DNA from: Bacteroidales bacterium UBA2714
GTDB lineage: Bacteria; Bacteroidota; Bacteroidia; Bacteroidales; P3
Reading direction: 5' to 3'
Length of the DNA stretch: 64,000 nt
NCBI GenBank assembly: GCA_002354035.1
Contig: DEKU01000052.1
Span: forward strand, 47,487 to 111,486
Shown: positions 47,797-56,761 of the stretch, in pieces
How the letters are laid out: each line of letters begins with the position of its first letter
How positions within the stretch are numbered: the first letter of the stretch is position 1
Notes under the pieces: model-generated
What the model was told of the DNA's origin: nothing
The model's database searches: none
Seen by the model: only the letters and a program-made list of their open reading frames with translations
Position numbers and translations under genes: made by a program

Positions 47797-48426
47797 CTAC
47801 TGGAGCTCGTCGGGGTTGCCGAGGGCCCACTCGAAGGTGGCGAAGGCCTCGGTGAGGAACTGTTTGACGCGGCCCAGGTAGGCGACCAGTTGTTTGGGCA
47901 TGGGCAGGGCGGTGTCGGGGTGGAGCGAGGTGGCCAGGGGGGCGCCGGTGGGCTGGAAGAAGAAGGTGGCGGAGTCGATGACGGTGCCGCCGAGTTGGCG
48001 GAGGGCCAGCCAGTGGTTGTGCCGCAGGGGTTCGTCGGCGGGGGGCTCGGGCAGACGGGTGGAGGTGTCGTCGTAGAGTTGTTGCAGGAATTGGCGCGCG
48101 TCGCGTCCGCGCACGATGAGCATCTTGTCGTAGTGTCGGAACACGGGGTCGTCAATGAGCTGCATGGGGCGGTCGAGCATGACGAAGGAGAGGAGCGTGT
48201 TGCGGTCGTGGTAGATGAAGCAGGGGTAGTTGGTGTCGGCCACGGGGCAGTCGTCGATGCGCAGCAGGTGGAGCTGGTAGGCTTGGTTGAGGGCCATGGC
48301 GAACTCGAAGTTGACGAGGGTGGTGTTGAAGAGTGCCATGGCGCTGTTGGCGAGGGAGAAGAGGGGGTCGTCGAGATAGCGTGAGGGCGGGGTCTGGATT
48401 TTGATATTGACGGGAGTTTTGTGCAT
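47797..48426 (-). CDS. IPExxxVDY-family-like protein
   Basis: 209 residues, no signal peptide or membrane segment. The middle part 'TTLVNFEFAMALNQAYQLHL' followed by 'PCFIYHDRNTLLSFVMLDRP' resembles the small Bacteroidetes IPExxxVDY family, proteins of unknown function. I am not certain of the family. It lies 12 bases after the radical SAM gene and is likely cotranscribed with it. Confidence 0.6.
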   Translation of the reverse strand: MHKTPVNIKIQTPPSRYLDDPLFSLANSAMALFNTTLVNFEFAMALNQAYQLHLLRIDDCPVADTNYPCFIYHDRNTLLSFVMLDRPMQLIDDPVFRHYDKMLIVRGRDARQFLQQLYDDTSTRLPEPPADEPLRHNHWLALRQLGGTVIDSATFFFQPTGAPLATSLHPDTALPMPKQLVAYLGRVKQFLTEAFATFEWALGNPDELQ

Positions 48427-48438
48427 GGCTGGTGGGTG

Positions 48439-49347
48439 TTAAAGGGTGTTGGAGTTGAAGGCGTCGGGGCGTGAGAAGTCGGGGCGGTAGCAGGCCTGGG
48501 CGTCGAGTTCCTGCACCCACCCGCGGTAGAGGCCGAGGGCGTAGAAGTGGTCCGTTACGCGGTCGTATTCGTCTTGGGTGAGGGTGCGGCCCAGCTGGTC
48601 GGGCAGACCGGGGAGGGGAGGGAAGTATTGAGCCATGAGGGCGATGTGGAGGCCGGTGGAGAGGTCGGCGAGGGAGTCGAGCACGCCGAGGCTGTTGTCC
48701 ACCTGGCCGGGCAGGACGAGGTGGCGCACGATGATGCCGCGGTAGGCCATGCCGCGCTCGTCGGTGGGGAGGGCGGAGCCTTTCTGGTTGTACATTTCGC
48801 GGAGGGCGGCGAGGGCCACCTGGGGGTAGTCGGGGGCGTGGCTGTAGCGGGCGGCCAGGGCGGGGTCGGAGTATTTGAAGTCGGGCAGGTATATATCAAT
48901 GTAGGGCGCGAGGGCGCGGAGGGTGTCGACGCTGTCGTAGCCGCCGGTGTTGTAGACGGTGGTGGGGAAGAGGCCGCGGCGGTGCAGCTCGTCGACGATG
49001 GCGGGGATGGCGTGGGCGTAGTGGGTGGGGCTGACGAAGCCTACGATGTTCTCGGTTTCGGGCAGGAGCTGCTGGACACGATCCACGATGGCGTCGACGC
49101 CCACGAAGGGTGGCGGCGCGGAGGGCGAGGGGGTGGGGCGGCTGATGTCGTGGTTTTGGCAGTAGATGCATTGCAGGTTGCAGTGGGCAAAAAAGATGTT
49201 GCAGATGCCACGCTGGCCGCTGATGGGGGGTTCCTCGCCGTGGTGGACGCAGATGGCTGCGGCCTCGGGCTCTGCGGCGGCGTGGCAGAAACCGAGGGAG
49301 GTGACACGGTCTGTGGCACATCGGCGGGGGCAGTTGGTGCATTTCAT
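48439..49347 (-). CDS. Radical SAM protein, pyruvate formate-lyase-activase-like
   Basis: 302 residues. An N-terminal Cys motif 'CTNCPRRCATDRVTSLGFC' (3-21) precedes the radical SAM cluster motif 'CNLQCIYCQNHDIS' (CxxxCxxC, about 56-69), and a TIM-barrel region follows with 'GFVSPTHYAHAIPAIVDELH' and 'IYLPDFKYSDPALAARYSHA'. Enzymes of this group (PflA-related, COG1313) use a [4Fe-4S] cluster and SAM. The substrate is unknown. The -7 box ends only four bases before the ATG, so the transcript appears leaderless or nearly so. Confidence 0.88.
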   Translation of the reverse strand: MKCTNCPRRCATDRVTSLGFCHAAAEPEAAAICVHHGEEPPISGQRGICNIFFAHCNLQCIYCQNHDISRPTPSPSAPPPFVGVDAIVDRVQQLLPETENIVGFVSPTHYAHAIPAIVDELHRRGLFPTTVYNTGGYDSVDTLRALAPYIDIYLPDFKYSDPALAARYSHAPDYPQVALAALREMYNQKGSALPTDERGMAYRGIIVRHLVLPGQVDNSLGVLDSLADLSTGLHIALMAQYFPPLPGLPDQLGRTLTQDEYDRVTDHFYALGLYRGWVQELDAQACYRPDFSRPDAFNSNTL

Positions 49348-49351
49348 GATG

Positions 49352-49359
49352 CAAAATTA
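49352..49359 (-). promoter_or_regulatory. -7 box of the radical SAM gene
   Basis: TAATTTTG on the minus strand with CATC and then the ATG directly after it, which predicts a leaderless mRNA. Confidence 0.5.
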
Positions 49360-49402
49360 CAACTTTTTTCTGCTATTTAACAAGTATATCAGAAAAAATT
49401 TG

Positions 49403-49410
49403 TATCTTCG
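49403..49410 (+). promoter_or_regulatory. -7 box of pepD
   Basis: TATCTTCG, one mismatch to the consensus, 36 bases before the pepD start with an A-rich leader. Confidence 0.5.
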
Positions 49411-49446
49411 CAGTCAGCATAGAATAACAATAAAAACAATAATAAT

Positions 49447-50901
49447 ATGACTATTAAAGATTTAGAGCCAAAAGAGTTGTGGGGTAATTTCTATAACCTC
49501 ACTCGTTGCCCCCGTCCGTCGAAGCACGAAGAGGTGGTCCGCGAATATCTTGTGAACTGGGCAAAGGAACGCAATATTGAATGCCGAGTGGACAAAGTTG
49601 GGAACATCATCATGAGCAAACCGGCCACACCCGGCATGGAGGATGTCTGCCCCGTGGTGCTGCAAGCCCACATGGACATGGTGCCGCAGGCCCGTGCCGG
49701 CAAGGTGCACGACTTTCTGAAGGATCCCATCGAGACCAAGATTGTGGACGGTTGGGTGTATGCATGCGACACGACGCTGGGCGCCGACGACGGCCTGGGC
49801 GTGGCCGCAGCCATGGCAGTGCTGGAGAGCAAGACCATCAAGCACGGTCCCATCGAGGCATTAATCACCACCGACGAGGAGACCGGCATGACCGGCGCTT
49901 TCGGCCTGAAACGCGGCGAGCTGAAGGGTCAGTATCTGCTGAACCTGGACAGCGAGACCGAGGGTGAGCTGTATGTGGGATGCGCCGGCGGCATCGACGC
50001 CACCATCACCATTCCTTACGCCACCGAGGCTGCGCCCAAGGATTATTGCGCCATGCGCCTTACTATCGGCGGCCTGAAGGGCGGCCACAGCGGCATGGAG
50101 ATCAACACGGGACGCGCCAACGCCAATAAACTTTTGTTCCGCCACATCCGCTGGGTGGCCGACTGCGACATCCGCCTCATCAATGTGGACGGCGGTAATA
50201 TGCGCAATGCTATCCCGCGCGACGCTTCGATTGTCTTCGCCATGCCCAAGGCACACAAGGAGTGCATCACCGAGGAGCTGGAGAAGGTGGCCGGATGGGT
50301 GAAGAAAGAGCTGGGCCGTGTGGAACCCGATTTCTTCATGAAACTGGAGCCCGTGCGTATGTATCCCAAGGTGATGACCGAGGCCGACACACAGAAGATT
50401 ATCAACGCTGTGATGATTGCCCCCAACGGTGTGATCCGCATGAGCAAGGATATGGAAGGTTTGGTGGAGACATCGCTCAACCTGGCCATCATGAACACCA
50501 ACGGTAAGAACTTCACCATCAAAGCGCTGTTGCGCAGCTCGGTCGACTCGGCCAAAGAGGCTTTGGCTGAGCGGCTGGTGTGTCTGGCCGAATTGGCCGG
50601 CGGCAAATGCCAGCTGTCGGGTGCTTATCCCGGATGGAAGCCCAACATGGAGAGCGGTCTGCTGAAGACCATGAAGGAGACCTACAAAAAATTGTATGGC
50701 AAGGAGCCCGCGGTGGTGGCTATCCACGCCGGACTGGAGTGCGGCTTGCTGGGTGGCAAGTATCCCGATATGGAGATGATCAGCTTCGGCCCCACGCTGA
50801 ACAGCCCCCACAGCCCCGACGAGCGCGCCAACATTGAGAGCAGCAAGAAGTTCTTCGACTACTTGGTGGCAGCCCTGGCCAACATGCCCAAGGTGAAATA
50901 A
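49447..50901 (+). CDS. pepD: Aminoacyl-histidine dipeptidase (PepD)
   Basis: 484 residues, standard length. A cytoplasmic M20 zinc peptidase of broad specificity for dipeptides including carnosine. Metal residues are H75 in 'VLQAHMDMV', D114 in 'LGADDGLGVA', catalytic E144/E145 in 'TTDEETGMTGAF' and the C-terminal 'FGPTLNSPHSPDERANIESS'. It fits a peptide-fermenting lifestyle. A strong hairpin separates it from the following acyl-CoA synthetase gene. Confidence 0.96.
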   Translation: MTIKDLEPKELWGNFYNLTRCPRPSKHEEVVREYLVNWAKERNIECRVDKVGNIIMSKPATPGMEDVCPVVLQAHMDMVPQARAGKVHDFLKDPIETKIVDGWVYACDTTLGADDGLGVAAAMAVLESKTIKHGPIEALITTDEETGMTGAFGLKRGELKGQYLLNLDSETEGELYVGCAGGIDATITIPYATEAAPKDYCAMRLTIGGLKGGHSGMEINTGRANANKLLFRHIRWVADCDIRLINVDGGNMRNAIPRDASIVFAMPKAHKECITEELEKVAGWVKKELGRVEPDFFMKLEPVRMYPKVMTEADTQKIINAVMIAPNGVIRMSKDMEGLVETSLNLAIMNTNGKNFTIKALLRSSVDSAKEALAERLVCLAELAGGKCQLSGAYPGWKPNMESGLLKTMKETYKKLYGKEPAVVAIHAGLECGLLGGKYPDMEMISFGPTLNSPHSPDERANIESSKKFFDYLVAALANMPKVK

Positions 50902-50917
50902 TTGAATTATTAACTGC

Positions 50918-50948
50918 CCGTGGGGGACGGCCGAGGCTGTCCCCACGG
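50918..50948 (+). terminator. Hairpin between pepD and the acyl-CoA synthetase gene
   Basis: CCGTGGGGGACGGCC and GGCTGTCCCCACGG pair with one bulge around a two-base loop. Only two T follow, so it may reduce rather than stop readthrough. Confidence 0.55.
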
Positions 50949-50962
50949 TTAAAACTATATAT

Positions 50963-53035
50963 ATGATTGCAAAAGAACTTTTAAATCCCCGCAGCATCGT
51001 GGTGTGCGGTGCGTCGAGCGACATTCATAAACCTGGCGGCAAGGCTCTGAAAAACCTGCTGGAGAGCAATTTCAAGGGCACGGTGTATGCCGTCAACCCC
51101 AAGGAGACTGAGGTGCAGGGCATCAAGTGCTACACCAAAGTGGACGACCTGCCTCAGGTGGATTGCGCCATCCTGTGCATCGCGGCCAAGTTCTGCTCGC
51201 AGACTGTGGATGTGCTGACCCAGCAGAAGGGCACGAAAGGTTTCATCATCATCAGCGCCGGTTTCTCGGAAGAGAATGCCGAGGGTGCCGCCATCGAGAA
51301 ACATATTGTGGACAGCATTAATGCCGTGGGCGGCTCGCTGATTGGCCCCAACTGCACAGGCTTCCTCAACACGAACTATGCAGGATGTTTTGACACCCCC
51401 ATCCCCACGCTCGATCCCCACGGTGTGGACTTTATCACAGGTAGTGGCGCCACGGCTGTGTTCATCAAAGAATACGGCATGACCAATGGCCTTACCTTCA
51501 ACAGTGTGTGGGCAGTGGGCAACAGCGCCCAGCTGGGTATCGAGGATGTGCTGGAGCATCTGGACGAGACTTTCGACCCCGAGAAGTCGAGCCGCGTCAT
51601 CATGCTTTATATGGAAAAGGTGGGCGACCCCCAACGTCTGCTCAAACATAGCCGCAGCCTCATCAATAAGGGCTGCCATATCGCGGCCATCAAGAGCGGT
51701 GGCAGCGCCGCCGGAAGCCGCGCCGCCAGCAGCCACACGGGCGCACTGGCCACCAACGACGCCGCCGTCGACGCCCTGTTCCGCAAGGCGGGCATAGTCC
51801 GCTGCCAGAACCGTCAGGAACTGACCACGGTGTGTGGCGTTTTCATGTATCCCGAAATCAAGGGCAAACGTTGTGCGGTGATTACCCACGCCGGTGGCCC
51901 CGCCGTGATGCTGACCGACGTGTTGAGCAATGGCGGCATGGAGGTGCCTTCGCTCAAGGAGCATCCCGCCAGCCCCGCCCTGCTGGAGAAACTGTTTGCC
52001 GGCTCGTCGGTGGGCAACCCCATCGACTTCCTGGCTACCGGTACGGCCGAGCAGTTGGGCTATATCATTGACGCAGTGGAGAACGACTACACCGACATCG
52101 ACTTCTCGGTGGTGATTTTCGGCTCGCCCGGACTGTTTTCGAACCGCGAGGTGTATGCCCTGCTGGACGAGAAGATGAAGACTTGCAAGAAACCTATTTT
52201 CCCCGTGCTGCCCTCCATCATCAATGTGAAGGACGAAATCCAGGAGTTCATCGACCGCGGCCGCATCAACTTCCCGGAGGAATGTGTGCTGGGCAATGCT
52301 ATCTGCAAGGTGTACAACACCCCCAAGCCTCAGCCCGAAAATGTTGAGCAGCCCGCCATCGATGTGGCCCGCATCCGCAAGACTGTGGACCGCTGCAAAG
52401 ATGGATATATGGAGATTGCCGACTACAACGAGCTGCTGGATGCCGCCGGCATCAGCCGCAAGAAGAGCGTTGAGGTGTCGAAGGTTGAAGACGCACTTGC
52501 ATTCGCCAAAGAGGTGGGATGCAGCAAGGATGTGCCGCTGGTGATGAAAGTTGTCGGACCCCTGCACAAGAGTGATGTGGGCGGTGTGACACTGGGCGTG
52601 AAAGACCTGGCTACTGTCGAGAAGGAGTTCAACCGCCTGATTGTCATCCCCGAGACCTATGCCGTGGAGATGTACCCGATGCTGGACGGTACGGATGTGT
52701 ACATTGGTGCCATCCGCGACCCGAAGTTTGGCCATCAGATTTTCTTCGGCTTGGGCGGTATCTTCATCGAGGTGCTGAAGGATGTGCAGAGTGCGCTGGC
52801 TCCCATCAGCGCCGCCGAGGCCAAGGAGGCTCTCACTAAACTGCGCGGCTACAAGATTCTGCAAGGTGTGCGTGGTCAGGAGGCTGTCAACCTCGACCTC
52901 TATGCCGACCAGATAGCCCGCGTGAGTGCCTTGGTTCAGGCCGCTCCCGAGATTGTAGAGATGGACCTCAACCCCCTGCTGGGTAATCCCCGGTATGTGA
53001 CGGCCGTCGATGCCCGTATCCGTTTGGAGAAATAA
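50963..53035 (+). CDS. ADP-forming acetate/acyl-CoA ligase, fused subunits
   Basis: 690 residues. The enzyme converts acyl-CoA, ADP and phosphate to acid, CoA and ATP. The alpha part (about 1-450) has a CoA-binding Rossmann segment ('SIVVCGASSDIHKPGG') and the phosphorylated His, H258 in 'ASSHTGALATND'. The beta part (about 470-690) is an ATP-grasp domain with 'VPLVMKVVGPLHKSDVGGVT' and the end 'VEMDLNPLLGNPRYVTAVDA'. The fusion is common in bacteria. With buk it provides a second route for ATP formation from acyl-CoA. Confidence 0.95.
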   Translation: MIAKELLNPRSIVVCGASSDIHKPGGKALKNLLESNFKGTVYAVNPKETEVQGIKCYTKVDDLPQVDCAILCIAAKFCSQTVDVLTQQKGTKGFIIISAGFSEENAEGAAIEKHIVDSINAVGGSLIGPNCTGFLNTNYAGCFDTPIPTLDPHGVDFITGSGATAVFIKEYGMTNGLTFNSVWAVGNSAQLGIEDVLEHLDETFDPEKSSRVIMLYMEKVGDPQRLLKHSRSLINKGCHIAAIKSGGSAAGSRAASSHTGALATNDAAVDALFRKAGIVRCQNRQELTTVCGVFMYPEIKGKRCAVITHAGGPAVMLTDVLSNGGMEVPSLKEHPASPALLEKLFAGSSVGNPIDFLATGTAEQLGYIIDAVENDYTDIDFSVVIFGSPGLFSNREVYALLDEKMKTCKKPIFPVLPSIINVKDEIQEFIDRGRINFPEECVLGNAICKVYNTPKPQPENVEQPAIDVARIRKTVDRCKDGYMEIADYNELLDAAGISRKKSVEVSKVEDALAFAKEVGCSKDVPLVMKVVGPLHKSDVGGVTLGVKDLATVEKEFNRLIVIPETYAVEMYPMLDGTDVYIGAIRDPKFGHQIFFGLGGIFIEVLKDVQSALAPISAAEAKEALTKLRGYKILQGVRGQEAVNLDLYADQIARVSALVQAAPEIVEMDLNPLLGNPRYVTAVDARIRLEK

Positions 53036-53069
53036 TTCTTTTTCATATTTTAGTTTTTAGTTGTTCTTT

Positions 53070-53098
53070 GGGGTGCCTTCGGGTGCCCCTTCTTTTTA
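53070..53098 (+). terminator. UUCG-tetraloop terminator
   Basis: GGGGTGCC-TTCG-GGTGCCCC (53070-53089) pairs along its full length with two G-U pairs and a C(UUCG)G tetraloop, followed by TTCTTTTT. Confidence 0.85.
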
Positions 53099-53203
53099 TG
53101 TCTGCCGCATGGATGGGGCTGTTTTTTTGCCGAGAGGGACAATATTATATGTTGGGTGTCGTTATCTAACTAAAATATTAGTTTAATAAGCTACGAATAC
53201 ATT

Positions 53204-53710
53204 ATGAAACACTCACGTATTTATTTTGTTATGATGTCGATGGTGATGGGTGCGGCGCTGGTTTCGTGTGGCTCGACCCGCGGTTTGGAGCAAACATTGG
53301 CATCGATGCCCCACAGAGCGATGCTCGTCACAGAGGTGCACAACTTTGGTATCAACCTCGACACACTGGAGAGTATTTACCCGAGCGGCATGAATGATTT
53401 TGGCGACAGCATTCCGCAGGCTTATATGCAGGCATGGAAGGACTTTGTGGTAGGGATGGCGGGCGCGATGCGAAAGGCTGGAATGGACTGGAAGGAGCCT
53501 TACCGCTTGTCGGGCAGGGCCTATTTCAGCCCCGACGGCAAGGTGGCTCATTACTTCTATGCATGGACGGGCGACCGGCAGCCGTCGGACGAGTGGAAAA
53601 CTCAGTTCCGCCAGGTGCTGGAAGATTATCTTTCCAACTTCCAGTTTGCTTACCCTATGGGTCGTCGCTTTGCCCAATGTGGAGGCATCCACCTTACCCC
53701 TGCGGAATAG
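53204..53710 (+). CDS. Hypothetical lipoprotein
   Basis: 168 residues with a lipoprotein signal ending 'GAALVSCGSTRG' (Cys about 22). The mature part contains 'MLVTEVHNFGINLDTLESIY' and 'GRAYFSPDGKVAHYFYAWTG' and ends 'RFAQCGGIHLTPAE'; it looks like a small globular alpha/beta domain. I do not recognise the family. It is a single gene between terminators or promoters of its neighbours. Confidence 0.7.
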   Translation: MKHSRIYFVMMSMVMGAALVSCGSTRGLEQTLASMPHRAMLVTEVHNFGINLDTLESIYPSGMNDFGDSIPQAYMQAWKDFVVGMAGAMRKAGMDWKEPYRLSGRAYFSPDGKVAHYFYAWTGDRQPSDEWKTQFRQVLEDYLSNFQFAYPMGRRFAQCGGIHLTPAE

Positions 53711-53828
53711 CTGTTTCGCCAGACAATTGCCTTGCACCTGGTCGGAAGAGAGGAGGATGGGTGAGCCACGGGATAACCTCTTTTTCCCGTAAGGCTAAAA
53801 TTATTCTTTTTATGTCGCAAAATATTGG

Positions 53829-53836
53829 TATCTTTG
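53829..53836 (+). promoter_or_regulatory. -7 box of nhaC
   Basis: TATCTTTG, 19 bases before the nhaC ATG. Confidence 0.55.
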
Positions 53837-53855
53837 CAACTCGTAACAATCTCTC

Positions 53856-55310
53856 ATGGAAAAGAACGAACATCCCCAACCGCACCCGATCCACTGGACT
53901 ATGGCCTTGATACCGTTGGCAGTGTTGATAGCCTTGCAGGTGGTCGTTATCCGTGTGTTTGGTGCCGATGCCCTCGACGGGGCAAGCCAGACAGCGCTGC
54001 TTTTGGCGGCAGGAGTGGCTGTGGCCATCGGGATGATTCTGTTCAAGGTGCCGTGGGAATGGATAAACAATGCCATCGAGGATAATATCAAGGCCATAGG
54101 GCCGGCCATACTCATCCTGTTTATGATAGGAGCTGTGTCGGGCAGCTGGATGATGAGCGGCGTGGTGCCGACCATGATTTTTTATGGCATGAAGATTGTC
54201 AGTCCGCAGTTGTTTCTGTTTTTGGCCTGTCTGATTTGCGCGCTGGTATCGGTGATCACGGGCAGTTCGTGGACTACGGTCGCCACCATCGGCATCGCCC
54301 TTATGGGCATAGGTACGGCCCACGGCTATGCTCCAGGCTGGACGGCGGGCGCCATCCTTTCGGGTGCCTATTTCGGCGACAAGATCTCCCCCCTGTCCGA
54401 CACCACGGTGCTTGCCGCGTCGGTCGGCGAGGTGCCGTTGTTCACACACATCCGCTATATGCTCATCACCACGGTGCCATCCTTTGTCATCGCTCTGGTC
54501 ATTTTCCTTGTGGTCAGCCTGTGCCATGCCACCGATGGAGGCTCGCAGTCGGCCCTCTTTGCCGATGGGCTGCAATGCGTATTCACCATCAGCCCGTGGC
54601 TGCTGGTGGTTCCTTTGATAGCGGGTGTGCTGATTGCGCTCAGGCTGCCGGCCGCCATCGTGCTGTTCTTGTCCGCATTGGTGGCAGGAGTGGCCATGCT
54701 GCTGGTTCAACCCGATATAGTGCAGCAAATAGGGGAGGGCAGCACTTTCCGTGGCGTAATGCTCACCTATTACAGTGGCACGTCGCTCGACACCGGTAAC
54801 GACGCGCTTAGCAACCTCATTCAAGCCCGCGGCATGAGGGGGATGCTGAGCACGGTGTTTCTCATTTTCTGTGCCGCTGCTTTCGGTGGGGCCCTGGCCG
54901 GCACAGGCATGATTCAAAGCATCACGGCAGCTCTTGCCAAAGGCATCAAAGGCCGGCGGTCGTTGGTGTCGGCCACCGTGGCCACGGGTCTGTTGGCCAA
55001 TATGACCACCGGCGACCAATATCTCAGCATCGTGCTTACGGGCAATATCTACAAAAAGCTTTACAAGGATAAAGGTTTCGAGGGTCGACTGCTCAGCCGC
55101 TCGACCGAGGACTCGGCCACGGTGACCTCGGTGCTGGTACCGTGGAACACCTGCGGCATGACTCAGTCGGTAGTGCTCAAAGTCCCCACCATCGAGTATC
55201 TGCCGTACTGCATCTTCAACCTCGTCTCGCCCCTTATGTCCATCTGCATCGCCCTGCTCGGCTACAAGATTTTCAGGCGCGCCCCCGTCGATCAGTCCAC
55301 TTTACCCTAA
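53856..55310 (+). CDS. nhaC: NhaC-family Na+/H+ antiporter
   Basis: 484 residues with about 11 membrane helices. Family motifs include 'ITGSSWTTVATIGIALMGIG' and 'AGAILSGAYFGDKISPLSDT' (about 130-190), where the polar GDKxSPLSDT helix break is typical for NhaC, and 'TGDQYLSIVLTGNIYKKLYK' plus 'SRSTEDSATVTSVLVPWNTC' near the end. It exchanges Na+ for H+ (or dicarboxylate in some relatives) at the inner membrane. Monocistronic. Confidence 0.95.
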   Translation: MEKNEHPQPHPIHWTMALIPLAVLIALQVVVIRVFGADALDGASQTALLLAAGVAVAIGMILFKVPWEWINNAIEDNIKAIGPAILILFMIGAVSGSWMMSGVVPTMIFYGMKIVSPQLFLFLACLICALVSVITGSSWTTVATIGIALMGIGTAHGYAPGWTAGAILSGAYFGDKISPLSDTTVLAASVGEVPLFTHIRYMLITTVPSFVIALVIFLVVSLCHATDGGSQSALFADGLQCVFTISPWLLVVPLIAGVLIALRLPAAIVLFLSALVAGVAMLLVQPDIVQQIGEGSTFRGVMLTYYSGTSLDTGNDALSNLIQARGMRGMLSTVFLIFCAAAFGGALAGTGMIQSITAALAKGIKGRRSLVSATVATGLLANMTTGDQYLSIVLTGNIYKKLYKDKGFEGRLLSRSTEDSATVTSVLVPWNTCGMTQSVVLKVPTIEYLPYCIFNLVSPLMSICIALLGYKIFRRAPVDQSTLP

Positions 55311-55463
55311 GACGAGCAAAGGCACAAAGCCCCACTGAACAGAGCAGGGCATAATAGGGACTCTTCATCATTGTGAAGTATACATCCAGATTCAAAGAGA
55401 TATCTCAACCGATAGTCTCGTTCAGTGAGTTGGTGTGTAGAAATTTGTGCATTGTAACATTTA

Positions 55464-55495
55464 TTTCGCCATGTTGTAAAAAATATGTATTTTTG
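55464..55495 (+). promoter_or_regulatory. Shared promoter cassette, copy 1
   Basis: TTTC (55464-55467), 20-base spacer starting GCCATGTTG, TATTTTTG (55488-55495). It matches copies 2 and 3 over about 39 bases except for five changes, all of the C-to-T or G-to-A type. It drives the DUF5674 module. Confidence 0.7.
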
Positions 55496-55522
55496 CATTC
55501 AATAATTGACAAGAATTTCAAC

Positions 55523-55861
55523 ATGAAAATAATTACGCAGCCAATCAATCACAGCGATTTGAGTGCTATGTTGCCTGGTTATTTCGGGAACATGATTAAA
55601 GCTGTTGTGGATGTGAAGCAGGGCATCTTGGGTCTTGATGCTGAATTGCACGCCGACATCGAAAAAGAGATGCTGACACAGGGATCGAAGCAATCTGACC
55701 TTTGGGGTATTAACCTTTATCCCGAGATGGATAGTGAGGATTTCATCGAGTTTGATTCACTCATCAATATACGTCCTTATCAGAGTAACCGCAGCCGAGA
55801 TGTGGAAGACCCCGAAACGAGAAAAAGAATAATTGACATCGTACAAAGCTTGATTCAATGA
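55523..55861 (+). CDS. DUF5674 family protein
   Basis: 112 residues from the ATG at 55523; the frame extends upstream through the promoter and that part is rejected. The sequence 'AVVDVKQGILGLDAELHADI', 'SKQSDLWGINLYPEMDSEDF' and 'EFDSLINIRPYQSNRSRDVE' matches DUF5674, a small protein family of unknown function. The following helical gene overlaps it by four bases (ATGA). The promoter cassette is shared with two PIN toxin-antitoxin modules nearby, so it may be part of a toxin-antitoxin-like or otherwise mobile module. Confidence 0.82.
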   Translation: MKIITQPINHSDLSAMLPGYFGNMIKAVVDVKQGILGLDAELHADIEKEMLTQGSKQSDLWGINLYPEMDSEDFIEFDSLINIRPYQSNRSRDVEDPETRKRIIDIVQSLIQ

Positions 55862-56196
55862 GCGAATATCAACATAAAGAGTTGGCGGCAGGCCGCTGGG
55901 CGGCTATGTCCTTGGCCGAACAAATGCTTAACATTGGCAGCGAAGTGTCGCGTGCCAACCGGTGGAAAGCCAAAGGCAACCTGGAACAGTGCCACCGCGC
56001 TGCTGACCGTGCATTGGAATTGCTTTCGCTCACGATTGACGCACAGCGGGGCAAGTACGAACTTGGTGAATTCTGTCGGCTCTATGAGGTGATGGCCGAC
56101 TACTACTATGGCGACAATGTTTACCACACCGACCCCGCCAAACTACAGCGCAGTTTTGATATCTTCTACCACGCAAAACAGACCATCAAACAATAA
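55858..56196 (+). CDS. Helical partner of the DUF5674 protein, hypothetical
   Basis: 112 residues, all-helical, beginning MSEYQHKELAAGRWAAMSLA and containing 'EQMLNIGSEVSRANRWKAKG' and 'ADRALELLSLTIDAQRGKYE'. It has a compact bundle look, somewhat like HEPN proteins, but the RxxxxH motif of HEPN nucleases is not seen, so I do not assign it. The ATGA overlap with DUF5674 shows translational coupling, as in toxin-antitoxin operons. I know of no function. Confidence 0.72.
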   Translation: MSEYQHKELAAGRWAAMSLAEQMLNIGSEVSRANRWKAKGNLEQCHRAADRALELLSLTIDAQRGKYELGEFCRLYEVMADYYYGDNVYHTDPAKLQRSFDIFYHAKQTIKQ

Positions 56197-56211
56197 TCCT
56201 GTAATAACTGA

Positions 56212-56230
56212 GGCGGATTGCAAATCCGCC
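56212..56230. repeat. Short perfect hairpin
   Basis: GGCGGATT (56212-56219) and AATCCGCC (56223-56230) pair around GCA. It lies 15 bases after the DUF5674 module and has no T-run. Similar GGCGGATT-type palindromes occur as dispersed repeats in Bacteroidetes genomes. Confidence 0.55.
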
Positions 56231-56295
56231 CCAGCAAAAACTAGATGTTACATGAACATTTCAAGTCAAAAATAATATGCCCTAATGGCAAAGAC

Positions 56296-56760
56296 TTACT
56301 CTATAGGTTTGCAAATAGGGTCATCAATTACTGTTACTTTGTATGTGTACGTATGACCTTCTTTTTCAGGGCCTCCTTTTACAGGTCCGCGAAGACTTTT
56401 GTACCTTATTTCTGATTTGTTATTAGGTATTTCATAGAAAGTATCGTCACACAAGCATCGTGTTACCTTTTCTGGATAATGACGGGTGGTGGTTTCGCCA
56501 GTGTACTGATTTTTCCATGGCCTCTCCTCTATCCACTCTTCAGTCACTTCGACCTTGACATGCATCCTGGTGATGGTCATATTAGACTGGTTGGAAAAAA
56601 CTATATAACTTTGCCCCTTACCTTCATTAAAGTAGTCTATTGTTACATAATCATACGTGCCTGGCAACTTGCATCTATATGTTGCATCGGGAGGGTTTTG
56701 AGCACTCACCTTTATCCCTAATGCTAATGTGATAAATATTGAAAATAACAACCGTTTCAT
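56296..56760 (-). CDS. Hypothetical exported protein
   Basis: 154 residues from the ATG at 56760, with a signal peptide (1-20, 'ITLALGIKVSAQ'). The mature part is beta-rich with 'TYDYVTIDYFNEGKGQSYIV' and 'NMTITRMHVKVEVTEEWIEE' and two Cys in 'RCLCDDTFYEI'. It resembles an Ig-like fold but no family is recognised. The gene is notably AT-richer than its surroundings. It starts one base after the stop of the small lipoprotein gene, so the two are coupled. Confidence 0.7.
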   Translation of the reverse strand: MKRLLFSIFITLALGIKVSAQNPPDATYRCKLPGTYDYVTIDYFNEGKGQSYIVFSNQSNMTITRMHVKVEVTEEWIEERPWKNQYTGETTTRHYPEKVTRCLCDDTFYEIPNNKSEIRYKSLRGPVKGGPEKEGHTYTYKVTVIDDPICKPIE

Positions 56761-56761
56761 G

